Source: Brevibacterium sp. S111
GTDB taxonomy: Bacteria > Actinomycetota > Actinomycetes > Actinomycetales > Brevibacteriaceae
Direction of reading: 5' to 3'
Length of the DNA: 64,000 nucleotides
Assembly: GCF_004745075.1 (NCBI RefSeq)
Contig: NZ_RHFH01000002.1
Coordinates: 1 to 64,000 of the forward strand
Each line of letters begins with the position of its first letter. The stretch's first letter is position 1. Below are positions 17,081-25,599 of this stretch, piece after piece. A model generated the notes under the pieces. That model saw nothing but the letters and a program-made list of their open reading frames with translations, ran no database searches and was not told the origin of the DNA. Position numbers and translations under genes: made by a program.

Positions 17081-17776
17081 ATGACACGTCGACTCGACCT
17101 GGCCATGCTTCTGTTGCTGACCTTCTCGACCGGCATGGTCGATGCCATCGGCTACCTCGGCTTCGACAAGGTCTTCACCGGAAACATGACCGGCAACGTC
17201 GTCATCCTCGGCATGGGCCTGGCCGGCGCCGAAGACGTTCCGGTTCTGCGCCCCGCCCTCGCACTCGTCTTCTTCATGATCGGCGCCGCCCTGTCCGGCC
17301 GGATCCTCGGCGACATCGGCGAAGCCTGGCACCGCCGGACGACGCTGATCTTCGGCATCGTCGCCGCTGGCTGCGCGGGCCTCTCGCTCTACGTCGGCCT
17401 CGTACCCGATCCCGAGATCGGCCTCGCCGGCACGATCTTCACCTCCGCGCTCTCGGCTCTCATGGGCGCGCAGGCCGCGGCGGCGAGGAAGATGAAGATC
17501 GCCGACGTCACCACCGTCGTCGTGACCTCGACGATCGTCGGGCTCGCCTCCGATTCCCGTTTGGCCGGCGGCAGCAGCGTCCGCTGGGTCCGGCGCCTGC
17601 TGGCCGTCATCCTCATTCTCGTCGGCGCCCTCGCCGGAGCCGCGACGCTGGCGCTCAATCAGTGGATCGGCATCGCCCTCGTCGCCGTCATGATCGCCAT
17701 CGCAACCATCATCGGCCACCGCGGTCAGAAGCGCGCTCACGCCGAGGCGGCCGCCACCGTCCCATCGAACGCCTGA
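17081..17776 (+). CDS. DUF1275 (YoaK-like) membrane protein
   Basis: 231 residues from the ATG at 17081, preceded by GAAAGGG; an ATG at 17063 is possible but overlaps the palindrome. Six to seven hydrophobic segments are visible. The start LTFSTGMVDAIGYLGF and the following FTGNMTGNVVILG are the family's hallmark first two helices. Function is unknown for DUF1275; a transport role is often guessed. The C-terminal tail (AHAEAAATVPSNA) carries the iterated 11-mer. Confidence 0.84.
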   Translation: MTRRLDLAMLLLLTFSTGMVDAIGYLGFDKVFTGNMTGNVVILGMGLAGAEDVPVLRPALALVFFMIGAALSGRILGDIGEAWHRRTTLIFGIVAAGCAGLSLYVGLVPDPEIGLAGTIFTSALSALMGAQAAAARKMKIADVTTVVVTSTIVGLASDSRLAGGSSVRWVRRLLAVILILVGALAGAATLALNQWIGIALVAVMIAIATIIGHRGQKRAHAEAAATVPSNA

Positions 17777-17874
17777 TCATCCCTCGCGCCTCCTCAGCGC
17801 GGCCGCGACGTCCTGTTGTTCCACAAGATGGATCCTCGGCGACACCGGCGAGCGCCGCCGACGATAATCGAGAC

Positions 17875-18897
17875 ATGAGCAACGGAGCCGAGACGCGGAA
17901 TCTGCCGCAGCCGACCTTTCCCCTCCAGACACCGGGAACCGCCGTCGTCCACGCCGGGCCGCCTCAGCACCCGCGCATCGTCTCCGTGCCCACCCGATTC
18001 ACGGAGCACATCATCGACCTCACCGAAGGCACAGATGTCTTCGCCGCCCTCGAGCAGGCGCTGGCCGACTTCGCCGTCGAGGGTCTCACCGCCGAGTTCG
18101 TGTCCGGTCAGTTCGGGCCCATCGCCTTCGTCCACCCCGCCTACGGCCCCGACGCCGCGCACCCGATGTCCTTCACCGAAGCCTTCACAGTCGACCACCC
18201 CGCGCGGCTGGCCCATGCCGCCGCCACCGTCGGGTTCCGCGACGGCACACCTTTCTGCCACATCCATGCCTCGTGGACACAAGCCGACGGCACAATCAAG
18301 GGCGGCCACTTGCTGCCGGGCACCCTTGCCGGGCCGGAGGGTCTGCGGGTCCGCGTGTTCGCGCTGCCCGATGCCCGGCTGATCAGCGATGTCGATGCCG
18401 AAACCGGGTTCTCCGCCTTCGCTCCTCACCCGGACGAACCGGCCTCCCCCAGCCCGACGGCCGCACCGACTCCATCCGAGTCGGACCGCCTGACCCCGGG
18501 CCCACCCGATGCCGTGGTCTCGCGCATTCGTCCCGGTGAGATCCTCGACGAGGCGGTGCTCGCCGTCTGCCGGAGCGCCGGCTTCGACTCCGCCGAGGTG
18601 ACCGCGAGCCTCGGAAGCACGACCGGAGCGGTCTTCGTCGACGGCTCTGCTCCGTGGCCAGCCGTCGAGTTCACGCACCTGAGCGGCACCGTGACCGGAG
18701 CGACCTCGACCGGGGCGATTTCAACCACGGCGACCTCACTCGGGTCGAGCCCGACCGGCGCGCAGGACGCAGCCCCGCAGGTCGTCCTCACCGGAGAAGT
18801 CGTCGACGTCGCGGGCCAGGTCACCCGAGGCACCCTCGAACCCGGCGCCAATCCCGTGGCCGTGACCTTCGAACTCTTCGTTCGCCGCACGGCCTGA
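17875..18897 (+). CDS. Protein with two PCC/DUF296-like domains
   Basis: 340 residues from the ATG at 17875. The first domain (about 35-175) has the conserved PCC core: CHIHASW at 128-134, then GGHLLPGT at 143-150, where histidines usually bind a metal. A Pro/Ser/Thr-rich linker follows (185-210). The second half (about 212-340) repeats the strand order, with EFTHLSGTVTGA and VVLTGEVVDVAGQ, but lacks the histidine motif. PCC domains in plants are part of AT-hook proteins; in bacteria their role is not known. The duplication with one degenerate copy is unusual. The ribosome site is weak. A terminator follows. Confidence 0.7.
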   Translation: MSNGAETRNLPQPTFPLQTPGTAVVHAGPPQHPRIVSVPTRFTEHIIDLTEGTDVFAALEQALADFAVEGLTAEFVSGQFGPIAFVHPAYGPDAAHPMSFTEAFTVDHPARLAHAAATVGFRDGTPFCHIHASWTQADGTIKGGHLLPGTLAGPEGLRVRVFALPDARLISDVDAETGFSAFAPHPDEPASPSPTAAPTPSESDRLTPGPPDAVVSRIRPGEILDEAVLAVCRSAGFDSAEVTASLGSTTGAVFVDGSAPWPAVEFTHLSGTVTGATSTGAISTTATSLGSSPTGAQDAAPQVVLTGEVVDVAGQVTRGTLEPGANPVAVTFELFVRRTA

Positions 18898-18925
18898 AAC
18901 GCACCCGCTGACCAGCTCATAAAGG

Positions 18926-18953
18926 CGCCCCGGCACCTTCGTACACCGGGGCG
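18926..18953. terminator. Bidirectional stem-loop between convergent genes
   Basis: CGCCCCGG at 18926-18933 pairs with CCGGGGCG at 18946-18953 around a 12-nt loop. It lies between the PCC-domain gene (ends 18897) and the minus-strand SDR gene (ends 18978). Confidence 0.6.
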
Positions 18954-18977
18954 TCCCCGCAGAGGCTCAGACTCAGC

Positions 18978-19745
18978 TCACGACATCACGGCCCCACCGT
19001 CCACACGCAGGATCTGTCCGGTCGTGAACGCGGCACCGTCGGTGGCGAGGTAGGCGACCGCCTCGGCGATCTCATTCGGCTGACCCATGCGGTCGAGCGC
19101 CTGCCCCGAGGTGTCGTACGTCTGCCCGACAGTGAGCGCGGACTCGACCGGGCCGGGCGCCACCGAATTGCAGCGGATGCCCTGCCGGCCGTATTCCTTG
19201 GCCACCCACTTCGTCAGGGCGATGATCCCGCCCTTGCTCGCCGCATAGGCAGGGCCGGACCGGGCACCGGCCTCCCCGTCGGAGACCGCTCCGCCGTTGA
19301 TGCCCGAGATCGAGGAGATGTTGATGATCGACCCGCAACCGGCCTCGGCCATGTGCGGGTGGACGGCGGCCTTGATGAAATTGAACGTCCCGCCGAGGTT
19401 GGTCTCGATGTCGCGCTGCCACTGTTCGGCGGTGATCTCGTCGATGCCGATGCGCGCGGCCGTGCCCGCGTTGTTGACGAGGATGTCGAGGCAGCCGAAG
19501 GTCTCGACGAACGACCCCACCGCGGCGGTCACCTCGTCGACGTCACGGACATCGAGGGAGAACGCGGCGAACCGCTGCTCGGGGTACGTCTGCGCCAGGC
19601 CCGCCGCCGCATCCTCGGCACCCTTGAGGTCGACGATACCGACCGAGGCGCCCCTGTCGGCCAACGCCGTGGCAATGGCCAGACCGATGCCCTGGGCGGC
19701 ACCCGTGACCAGCGCGGTCTTGTTCGTGAGCAGATACGGTTCCAT
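18978..19745 (-). CDS. Short-chain dehydrogenase/reductase
   Basis: 255 residues from the ATG at 19745, which follows AAGGAG; the in-frame extension to 19814 lacks support. Classical SDR features are all present: TGAAQGIG at 14-21 for NAD(P), the acidic residue after beta-2 in GIVDLKG (favouring NAD), NNAG at 91-94, the catalytic serine in INISSISG near 145, and Tyr167/Lys171 in YAASK. It is the last gene of a seven-gene operon carrying a TRAP transporter, an acyl-CoA ligase and a thiolase. It probably oxidises a hydroxyl group of the imported acid or its CoA ester. Confidence 0.87.
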   Translation of the reverse strand: MEPYLLTNKTALVTGAAQGIGLAIATALADRGASVGIVDLKGAEDAAAGLAQTYPEQRFAAFSLDVRDVDEVTAAVGSFVETFGCLDILVNNAGTAARIGIDEITAEQWQRDIETNLGGTFNFIKAAVHPHMAEAGCGSIINISSISGINGGAVSDGEAGARSGPAYAASKGGIIALTKWVAKEYGRQGIRCNSVAPGPVESALTVGQTYDTSGQALDRMGQPNEIAEAVAYLATDGAAFTTGQILRVDGGAVMS

Positions 19746-19847
19746 GACTCTCCTTTGAGAAGAATTGAGTGAAGCGCCGTCCGGCGCCCGGTCGAACTCA
19801 CCCGGCACCGGCACCCGAAGGCGCCGATGCCGCGGCGGCAGCCCCGT

Positions 19848-21398
19848 CTACCCGACCCCGAGCAGATCGGGCAGCCAGTTCGACAGCGCCGGGATGTAGG
19901 TGATGAGCAGCAGGGCGATGATCGCGCAGATGAGGAACGGCACGATCCCGCGCACCACTTCCTCGAGCTTGATCTTCCCGATGCCCGCGCCCACGTAGAG
20001 GTTGAGTCCCACCGGCGGGGTGAATAGACCGATGGCGAGGTTGACGGTCATGAACACACCGATCGTCGTCATATCCACACCGACGCCGATGAGGATCGGC
20101 ACGAGGATCGGGATGAACAGGTAGAACGCGCTGATCGCGTCGACGAAGGCGCCGACGATGAGCAGGATGATCGTGATCGCCGCGAGGATGAGGTACTTGT
20201 TGTCCGTCACCGACAGCACCGCGGACGAGATCCGATCGGCCACCCCTTCGACGGTGATGACGTAGGAGAACAGGCTGGCCACGCCGACGATGAACATGAT
20301 GACCGCGGTCGAGACCCCGGATTCGAGGAACACCTTCGGCATGTCCTTCCAGGTCAGTTCCCGGTAGACGAACACCCCGACGATGAGCGCGTACACGGAT
20401 GCGACGGCTCCCGCCTCGGTGGGGGTGAAGATGCCGCCGTAGATCCCGCCGAGGATGATCACCGGGATGAGCAGACCGGGGATCGCCTTGACCAGAGCGG
20501 TGAGGATCTCCCCGAACCCGCCCTCGGGATCGACCGTGGCAGTCGGGTCCCCAGACCCGACCGGTCCTGAACCGGAGACCCCGGAACTCGCCGAGGCGGC
20601 CTTCCCGTTCGTCGTCAGCAGCTGCGTCTTCGACCCTGCCGCGCTGTCACCCGAACCGCCGGTTCCGGACGCACCGTTCGCCGACCCGGACGCAGCATTT
20701 GCCGACGTGGAGGCGCCGGTTGCCGGTCCGGTCGCACCGGACCCGGCGGCCGCCTCGGTGTCGGTCTTCGCCTTCACCGGCAGGCCGGCCAGTTCACGCA
20801 CCCGGGGCACGAACAGGGCGGCGATGAAGAAGGCGAGAGCCATGATGATGCCGGGCACGATGCCGGCGATGAAGAGCCGGGAGATCGAGATCGATCCGAA
20901 CTCGGCGGCGACGACGGCGAAGATGATGAACGCGATCGACGGCGGCACGACGATGCCCATCGATCCGGAGGCCGCGACGAGGGAGACCGCGTGCTTCTTC
21001 TGGTACCCGTTGCGCACGAGCGCCGGGATGAGGATCGCACCGATCGCCGCCACGGTGGCAGGCCCTGATCCGGAGATCGCGGAGAAGAAGAACGCGGAGA
21101 TGATCGTCACCGCGGCCAGGCCGTGGCGCAGGCGGCCGAAGATGAGGAACGCAAGGTCGACGAGCCGCTGCGAGATGCCCGTGTACTGCATGACGATGCC
21201 GGCGAGGATGAAGAACGGGATCGCCAGCAGCGTGCCCGAACTCATCGACGGGAACATCACCGAGGGCACGACATCGAGGACCTGAATGCCGTCGGTGGTC
21301 ACGAGGGTGACGACGGCGGCCAGGCCGAGGGAGAAGGCCACCGGGATCCCGAGGCCGAGGAAGAGGAAGAAGCTGCCGAAGAGCAGGAGCGTGATCAT
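19848..21398 (-). CDS. dctM: TRAP transporter large permease
   Basis: 516 residues of the DctM family, the sodium-coupled transport subunit of tripartite carboxylate transporters. About 12 membrane segments are visible, with the family motifs ISGSGPATVAAIG near 108-120 and ASGSMGIVVPPSI near 143-155. It is longer than the usual ~430 residues because of a Gly/Ser/Ala/Thr-rich insertion at about 210-293 (20520-20771), which falls between helices, probably in a loop. The start overlaps the DctQ stop by 4 bp. The substrate is unknown but is probably a carboxylic acid activated by the ligase upstream in the same operon. Confidence 0.9.
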   Translation of the reverse strand: MITLLLFGSFFLFLGLGIPVAFSLGLAAVVTLVTTDGIQVLDVVPSVMFPSMSSGTLLAIPFFILAGIVMQYTGISQRLVDLAFLIFGRLRHGLAAVTIISAFFFSAISGSGPATVAAIGAILIPALVRNGYQKKHAVSLVAASGSMGIVVPPSIAFIIFAVVAAEFGSISISRLFIAGIVPGIIMALAFFIAALFVPRVRELAGLPVKAKTDTEAAAGSGATGPATGASTSANAASGSANGASGTGGSGDSAAGSKTQLLTTNGKAASASSGVSGSGPVGSGDPTATVDPEGGFGEILTALVKAIPGLLIPVIILGGIYGGIFTPTEAGAVASVYALIVGVFVYRELTWKDMPKVFLESGVSTAVIMFIVGVASLFSYVITVEGVADRISSAVLSVTDNKYLILAAITIILLIVGAFVDAISAFYLFIPILVPILIGVGVDMTTIGVFMTVNLAIGLFTPPVGLNLYVGAGIGKIKLEEVVRGIVPFLICAIIALLLITYIPALSNWLPDLLGVG

Positions 21399-21937
21399 TT
21401 CCGGCCTCCCTGGAATTCGTCAGCGTCGATGACCGGGGCGGCTTCGACGGCGAGGCGCTCGATGACCGCCTCGGCGGAGGTGTCCTCATGCAGAGCCGTC
21501 CGCAGGGCTTGGATGCTGCGCAGCACTCCGAGCGCACCGGCCAGCGGGATGGACAGGGTGAACAGCCATTGCGGGATCCCCAGCGACGGGGTGGCCCGGC
21601 CGCGCAGACCCTGCGCGATCGTCATCTCGCCGCCCCAGATCAGCAGCACGGCGAGGAAGGCGACGATGAGCACGGTGCCGGCGATGAGCAGGAAGCGGCG
21701 GACCTGGCCCTTCGCGTGCTCGACGAGGTAGGTGAACCCGAGATGCGCGCCGAGGCGGATCCCGACGACGGCTCCCATCATCGTGAGCACGACGAGGAGG
21801 TTGATGGTGATCTCCTCGGAGAAGGCCAGTGAGGCCTTGAAGATGTAACGGGAGAGGACGTTGACGAAGGTGACGAGGACGATCACCATGAACGAGGCGA
21901 TGACGACCCAGTCCTCGAAGAATCTGATGGCTCTCAT
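21395..21937 (-). CDS. dctQ: TRAP transporter small permease
   Basis: 180 residues with four hydrophobic helices, as expected for DctQ, which bridges the binding protein and the large permease. The pattern FSEEITINLLVVLTMMGAVVG followed by RLGAHLGF is characteristic of the family. The start ATG at 21937 follows AAGGA and lies 1 bp after the binding-protein stop. The C-terminal 40 residues are an extra Ala/Glu/Val-rich tail bearing the iterated 11-mer. Confidence 0.88.
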   Translation of the reverse strand: MRAIRFFEDWVVIASFMVIVLVTFVNVLSRYIFKASLAFSEEITINLLVVLTMMGAVVGIRLGAHLGFTYLVEHAKGQVRRFLLIAGTVLIVAFLAVLLIWGGEMTIAQGLRGRATPSLGIPQWLFTLSIPLAGALGVLRSIQALRTALHEDTSAEAVIERLAVEAAPVIDADEFQGGRK

Positions 21938-21938
21938 C

Positions 21939-22991
21939 TCACAGTCCTTTCGGAATGAACGCCTGGGCCATGTCCGGTCCCCAGACCTTGCGGTATTCGC
22001 TGTAGATCGGACTCAGCTTCGTGCGGAAGGCGTCCTTCTCCTCATCGCTGAGTTCGTTGACCTCCATGCCGGAGTCCTTGAGTTCTGCGATGAGCTTCTC
22101 TTCGCCGTCGCGGTTCTTCTCGATCTGGAACTCGTTGGCGTCACCGGCGAGGCGGGTGACAAGCTTCTGATCCTCCGGCGTCAGGGAGTCGAAGAGGTCC
22201 TTGTTCACGCCGAGGATGAGCGGATCGTAGGAGTAGTTCCACAGTGTCAGGTACGGCTGGACCTCCTGCAGGTTCGCCGAGTAGATGACGTCGATCGGGT
22301 TCTCCTGCCCGTCGATCGCTCCCTGCTGCAGGGCGGTGAAGACCTCGCCGAAGGGCATCGTCGTCGGGTTCGCCCCGATCTGCCGGTAGAGGTCGGTGTA
22401 CATGCCGAAGCCGGGAATGCGGAACTTCATGCCCCGCATGTCCTCGGGGGTGTGGATGGGCCGGTGCGTGTTCGTCAGCTGCCGCATCCCGGATTCGCCG
22501 AAGCCGAGCAGGTGCACTCCGCGTTCGGCGAGGTAATCGCCGTAGACGTCCCCGCCTTCGCCGGCGAGCGCCTTCTGCCCGTCCTCGACGGTGTCGAAGA
22601 TGAACGGCGCGGTCACGGCACCGAAGCGCGGGTCGACGCCGGCGTAGATGATCGGCGAGTTGTAGGAGAAGTCCTTCGCCCCGTCCATGAGCTGTTCGAC
22701 ACCGGCGGTGGCTTCACCGGCGGAGAGCCGTTCATTGCCGAAGACCTTCATGGTGATCCGCCCGTCGGTCTCCGCCTCGAGATCCTTCGCGAACTTCTCC
22801 GCCGCGAGGTACCACGTCGAGGTCGACCCGGTCGTCACCGTCATCTTCCACCGGTAGCGCTGCTTGCCGTCGTCCGTGGTGCCGAAGTTCGTTCCGCACC
22901 CCGCCAGCAGCAGGGCGCACACCATCAGCACGGCGGACCACACGAGCATGGTTCTCGTCGTCCGTGTTCTCGGCACCATTGCCTCCTTCAT
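21939..22991 (-). CDS. dctP: TRAP transporter solute-binding lipoprotein
   Basis: 350 residues. A signal peptide with lipobox LLAGC shows it is a membrane-anchored lipoprotein outside the cell. The body matches DctP: the segment RMKFRIPGFGMYTDLYRQIGANPTTMPFGEVFTALQQG contains the conserved arginine that binds a carboxylate, followed by DGQENP. The start is either ATG at 22991 or ATG at 22979, which is preceded closely by AAGGAGG; neither spacing is ideal. It delivers the ligand to DctQM encoded just downstream. Confidence 0.9.
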   Translation of the reverse strand: MKEAMVPRTRTTRTMLVWSAVLMVCALLLAGCGTNFGTTDDGKQRYRWKMTVTTGSTSTWYLAAEKFAKDLEAETDGRITMKVFGNERLSAGEATAGVEQLMDGAKDFSYNSPIIYAGVDPRFGAVTAPFIFDTVEDGQKALAGEGGDVYGDYLAERGVHLLGFGESGMRQLTNTHRPIHTPEDMRGMKFRIPGFGMYTDLYRQIGANPTTMPFGEVFTALQQGAIDGQENPIDVIYSANLQEVQPYLTLWNYSYDPLILGVNKDLFDSLTPEDQKLVTRLAGDANEFQIEKNRDGEEKLIAELKDSGMEVNELSDEEKDAFRTKLSPIYSEYRKVWGPDMAQAFIPKGL

Positions 22992-23056
22992 CTCCCTATT
23001 TCCCTGTCACATTCGTGGTCTCTCGGCGCGCTGCTGCCCCGAGGCGGCCCCGCCGG

Positions 23057-23935
23057 TCACCGCTTCGGCATCCCCGCCCAGTGGGTCAGTCCCCCGTCGA
23101 CGGGGATGAGCGTGGAATTGATGTAGGCCGATTCGTCCGAGGCGAGGAACACCGCGAGATCCGCGACGTCTTCGGGCCGGCCCATCGCCCCCGTCGGCGA
23201 CTGCGCGTGCCGGGCGGCGAGCATGTCCTCGACCGAGTCGTAGTGGCCCGTGATCGAACGGTGGATGAGCGGGGTTTCGATGAGGCCCGGGGCGATCGAG
23301 TTCGCGCGGATGTCCTCGCCCGCGTACTGCGCGCCGACGACTTTCGTCAGTTCGATGAGCCCGGCCTTCGAGGCCGCATACGCCGGGTAGTCATACCCCA
23401 TGTAGCGCATCCCGCCGATCGAGGACACCGTGATGATCGACCCGGTGCCCGCGGCACGCATGTGCGGCAGCGCGTGTTTGATCGCGGTGAACGCGCCGGT
23501 GAGGTTGATGTCGAGTGCCCGGCGGAAACCCTCGCTGGGAAGTTCGTCGACTCCCCCGTTGACGACGACGCCGACGTTGAAGTGGAGCACGGACGGTCCG
23601 CCGAGGCGCTCGGCGCAGTGGGCGAAGGCCGCGGCCAGGGAGTCCTCGTCGGCGACATCGGCGACGGCCGTGGTCAGGTGGGATTCCAGATCGACCCCGC
23701 CGAGGCGGCCCTGCCCGCCGTGGCCACCGCGGTCGGTCTCGGGCCGGGCGGCCGCCTCGGCGAGGGCGCGCTGTGCCTGGTCGAGGGCGTTCGGATCGCG
23801 GTCGACGATGCACACGCGCGCACCCTCGCGCAGGAACGCGATCGCTGCGGCGAAGCCGTTGTTGACCTCCCCGTCCGGGGTGCCGCACCCGATCGCCATG
23901 ATCGTCGTGCCCGCCAGCCTGCCTGCCGTGTTCAT
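23057..23935 (-). CDS. Atypical short-chain dehydrogenase/reductase
   Basis: 292 residues from the ATG at 23935, which overlaps the ligase stop by 4 bp. The nucleotide loop is atypical: GCGTPDGEVNNG at 16-27 replaces TGxxxGIG, as in the SDR subgroup with GxTPGExxGNG. HFNVG replaces NNAG at 118-122. The catalytic residues remain: Ser171/172 in VSSIGG, and Tyr186 and Lys190 in YAASK. VDRD after beta-2 favours NAD. A Gly/Arg-rich insertion at about 58-82 contains two copies of the iterated 11-mer. Translational coupling to the ligase suggests action on the CoA thioester. Confidence 0.82.
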   Translation of the reverse strand: MNTAGRLAGTTIMAIGCGTPDGEVNNGFAAAIAFLREGARVCIVDRDPNALDQAQRALAEAAARPETDRGGHGGQGRLGGVDLESHLTTAVADVADEDSLAAAFAHCAERLGGPSVLHFNVGVVVNGGVDELPSEGFRRALDINLTGAFTAIKHALPHMRAAGTGSIITVSSIGGMRYMGYDYPAYAASKAGLIELTKVVGAQYAGEDIRANSIAPGLIETPLIHRSITGHYDSVEDMLAARHAQSPTGAMGRPEDVADLAVFLASDESAYINSTLIPVDGGLTHWAGMPKR

Positions 23936-25599
23936 CGTGCGCTGCCCCGTCCCTGCGAATATTCGGCCTTGATCTCCTTGCGGGCGAGCTTGCCGTACGC
24001 CGTGACCGGCATGGTCTCGACGAAGTGGATCTCCTTGGGCACTTTGTATGCGGCGAGCCTTGATCGGCACAGCCGATCCAGTCGTTCCTCCAGGTCATCG
24101 GCAGCGGCGGGGACCGTCCGTTCGATGACGGCCACGCCGATCTCTCCCCACTGCGGATCGGGCACGCCGACGACGACGGCTTGGGCCACCTCGGTGTCGG
24201 TGAGGAGGAGTTCTTCGATCTCACGCGGATAGACGTTCGATCCCCCGGAGATGTACATATCCGACTTCCGGCCGGTGAGGAACAGGTAGCCGGCCGCGTC
24301 GAGGTAGCCGATGTCGCCGGTGTGGAAGACGCCTCCTGCGAAGGATTCGGCGTTCGCATCGGGACGGCCGAGGTAGCCGGCGCACACGGTCGGCCCGGCC
24401 ACGCAGACTTCGCCCTGAACGCCGACGGGCAGTTCCGCGCCTGTGTCGTTCAGGATGATGATCTCGACTCCGGTGCGGGCACGCCCGCAGGTGCCGATGC
24501 CAGCGGAGTCGACGGGGATCCGGCCGTGGTCGTCGGGACCGAGGACCGTGATCGCTCCGGTCACCTCGGCGAGCCCGAAGTACTGGACGAGATAGGGGCC
24601 GAGACGCTCGAGAGCACGTGCCTGGTCGGCGGCGAGCATCGGGGCACCGGCGTAGATGATGCGCTCCAAGGTGTGGTCCTCGGGTCCGCGTCCGGCCGGG
24701 CAGCCGGCAACGATGCGGTTGAGGATCGTCGGCACGGTGAAGGCGTTCGTGATGCCGTAGGCGTCGATGGCCGGCCACAGCGACTCCTGGCTGGGCTTGC
24801 CGCCAGGGTGGATGATCGACGGGGTGCCGCCGAAGACCTGCGCGAGCATGTGGATGCCCGCCCCGTGCGACAGCGGCGCGAGCACGAGGGAAGCTCCGGT
24901 CTCGTCCTCGTTGGGGAAGAGGTCGCAGCGATGGTTCGCCAGCACCGCGCCGAGGTGGCGGTGCGTGAACGTCGCGGCCTTGGGCCGGCCGGTCGATCCG
25001 GAGGTGAAGAAGTACCAGCAGGGGTCGTCTTCGTCGACGGTGGAGTCGACGGCCGCGGGGGCGTGCGCCGAGCGGACCGCTTCGCGTCGAGAGGACTCGT
25101 TGGAGCCGGTCCCCTCGGCGCGAAGTGGTCCGCTCGATGAGGGCAGCTCGCCGATCCACAGGACGGGGCCGGTGAAGCCTTCGGCCACCAGCGCGGTGAC
25201 GAAGTCGGAGTGGGCACGGTCGGCGATGACGGCGGCGGGGGCCACCTCGGCGCTGATGCCCAGCAGCTCCTCGGTCGACAAGGCCGCGTTCGGTGGGGCG
25301 ATGACGCCTCCGGCACGGAGGATCCCCCAGAAGGACTGGATCACCTCGGCGTGGTTGGCCGAGAGCAGGAGGACGGTGTCGCGACGGCCGACCCCGCCTG
25401 CTTGGAGGGCGGCGGCGAGCGCCTCGGCGCGGGCGTCGAGTTCGGCCCAGGTCCAGCGCTGCCCGTGATCGTCGTCGACGACGGCAAGCCGCTCGGGCAG
25501 GCGTCGGGCGGTCTGTGTGAGGAAGTGGGAGACGTTGACCCCGCGCCGAGGTGTGGGCGTGAAGTCCTTGGCCGGGGAGGTCTGGGAGATTGTGCGCAT
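23932..25599 (-). CDS. AMP-forming acyl-CoA ligase
   Basis: 555 residues of the ANL superfamily. The P-loop FTSGSTGRPK is at 198-207, the adenine-binding region includes YFGLAEVTGA, the hinge region has GDIGYLD and GRKSDMYISGGSNVYP, and the catalytic lysine is Lys537 in YGKLARK. It activates a carboxylic acid to its CoA thioester at the expense of ATP. The start overlaps the thiolase stop by 1 bp (TGATG), and its end overlaps the SDR start by 4 bp. A variable loop at about 155-185 is low complexity. With a TRAP carboxylate importer in the same operon, it probably activates the imported acid. The substrate is unknown. Confidence 0.88.
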   Translation of the reverse strand: MRTISQTSPAKDFTPTPRRGVNVSHFLTQTARRLPERLAVVDDDHGQRWTWAELDARAEALAAALQAGGVGRRDTVLLLSANHAEVIQSFWGILRAGGVIAPPNAALSTEELLGISAEVAPAAVIADRAHSDFVTALVAEGFTGPVLWIGELPSSSGPLRAEGTGSNESSRREAVRSAHAPAAVDSTVDEDDPCWYFFTSGSTGRPKAATFTHRHLGAVLANHRCDLFPNEDETGASLVLAPLSHGAGIHMLAQVFGGTPSIIHPGGKPSQESLWPAIDAYGITNAFTVPTILNRIVAGCPAGRGPEDHTLERIIYAGAPMLAADQARALERLGPYLVQYFGLAEVTGAITVLGPDDHGRIPVDSAGIGTCGRARTGVEIIILNDTGAELPVGVQGEVCVAGPTVCAGYLGRPDANAESFAGGVFHTGDIGYLDAAGYLFLTGRKSDMYISGGSNVYPREIEELLLTDTEVAQAVVVGVPDPQWGEIGVAVIERTVPAAADDLEERLDRLCRSRLAAYKVPKEIHFVETMPVTAYGKLARKEIKAEYSQGRGSAR

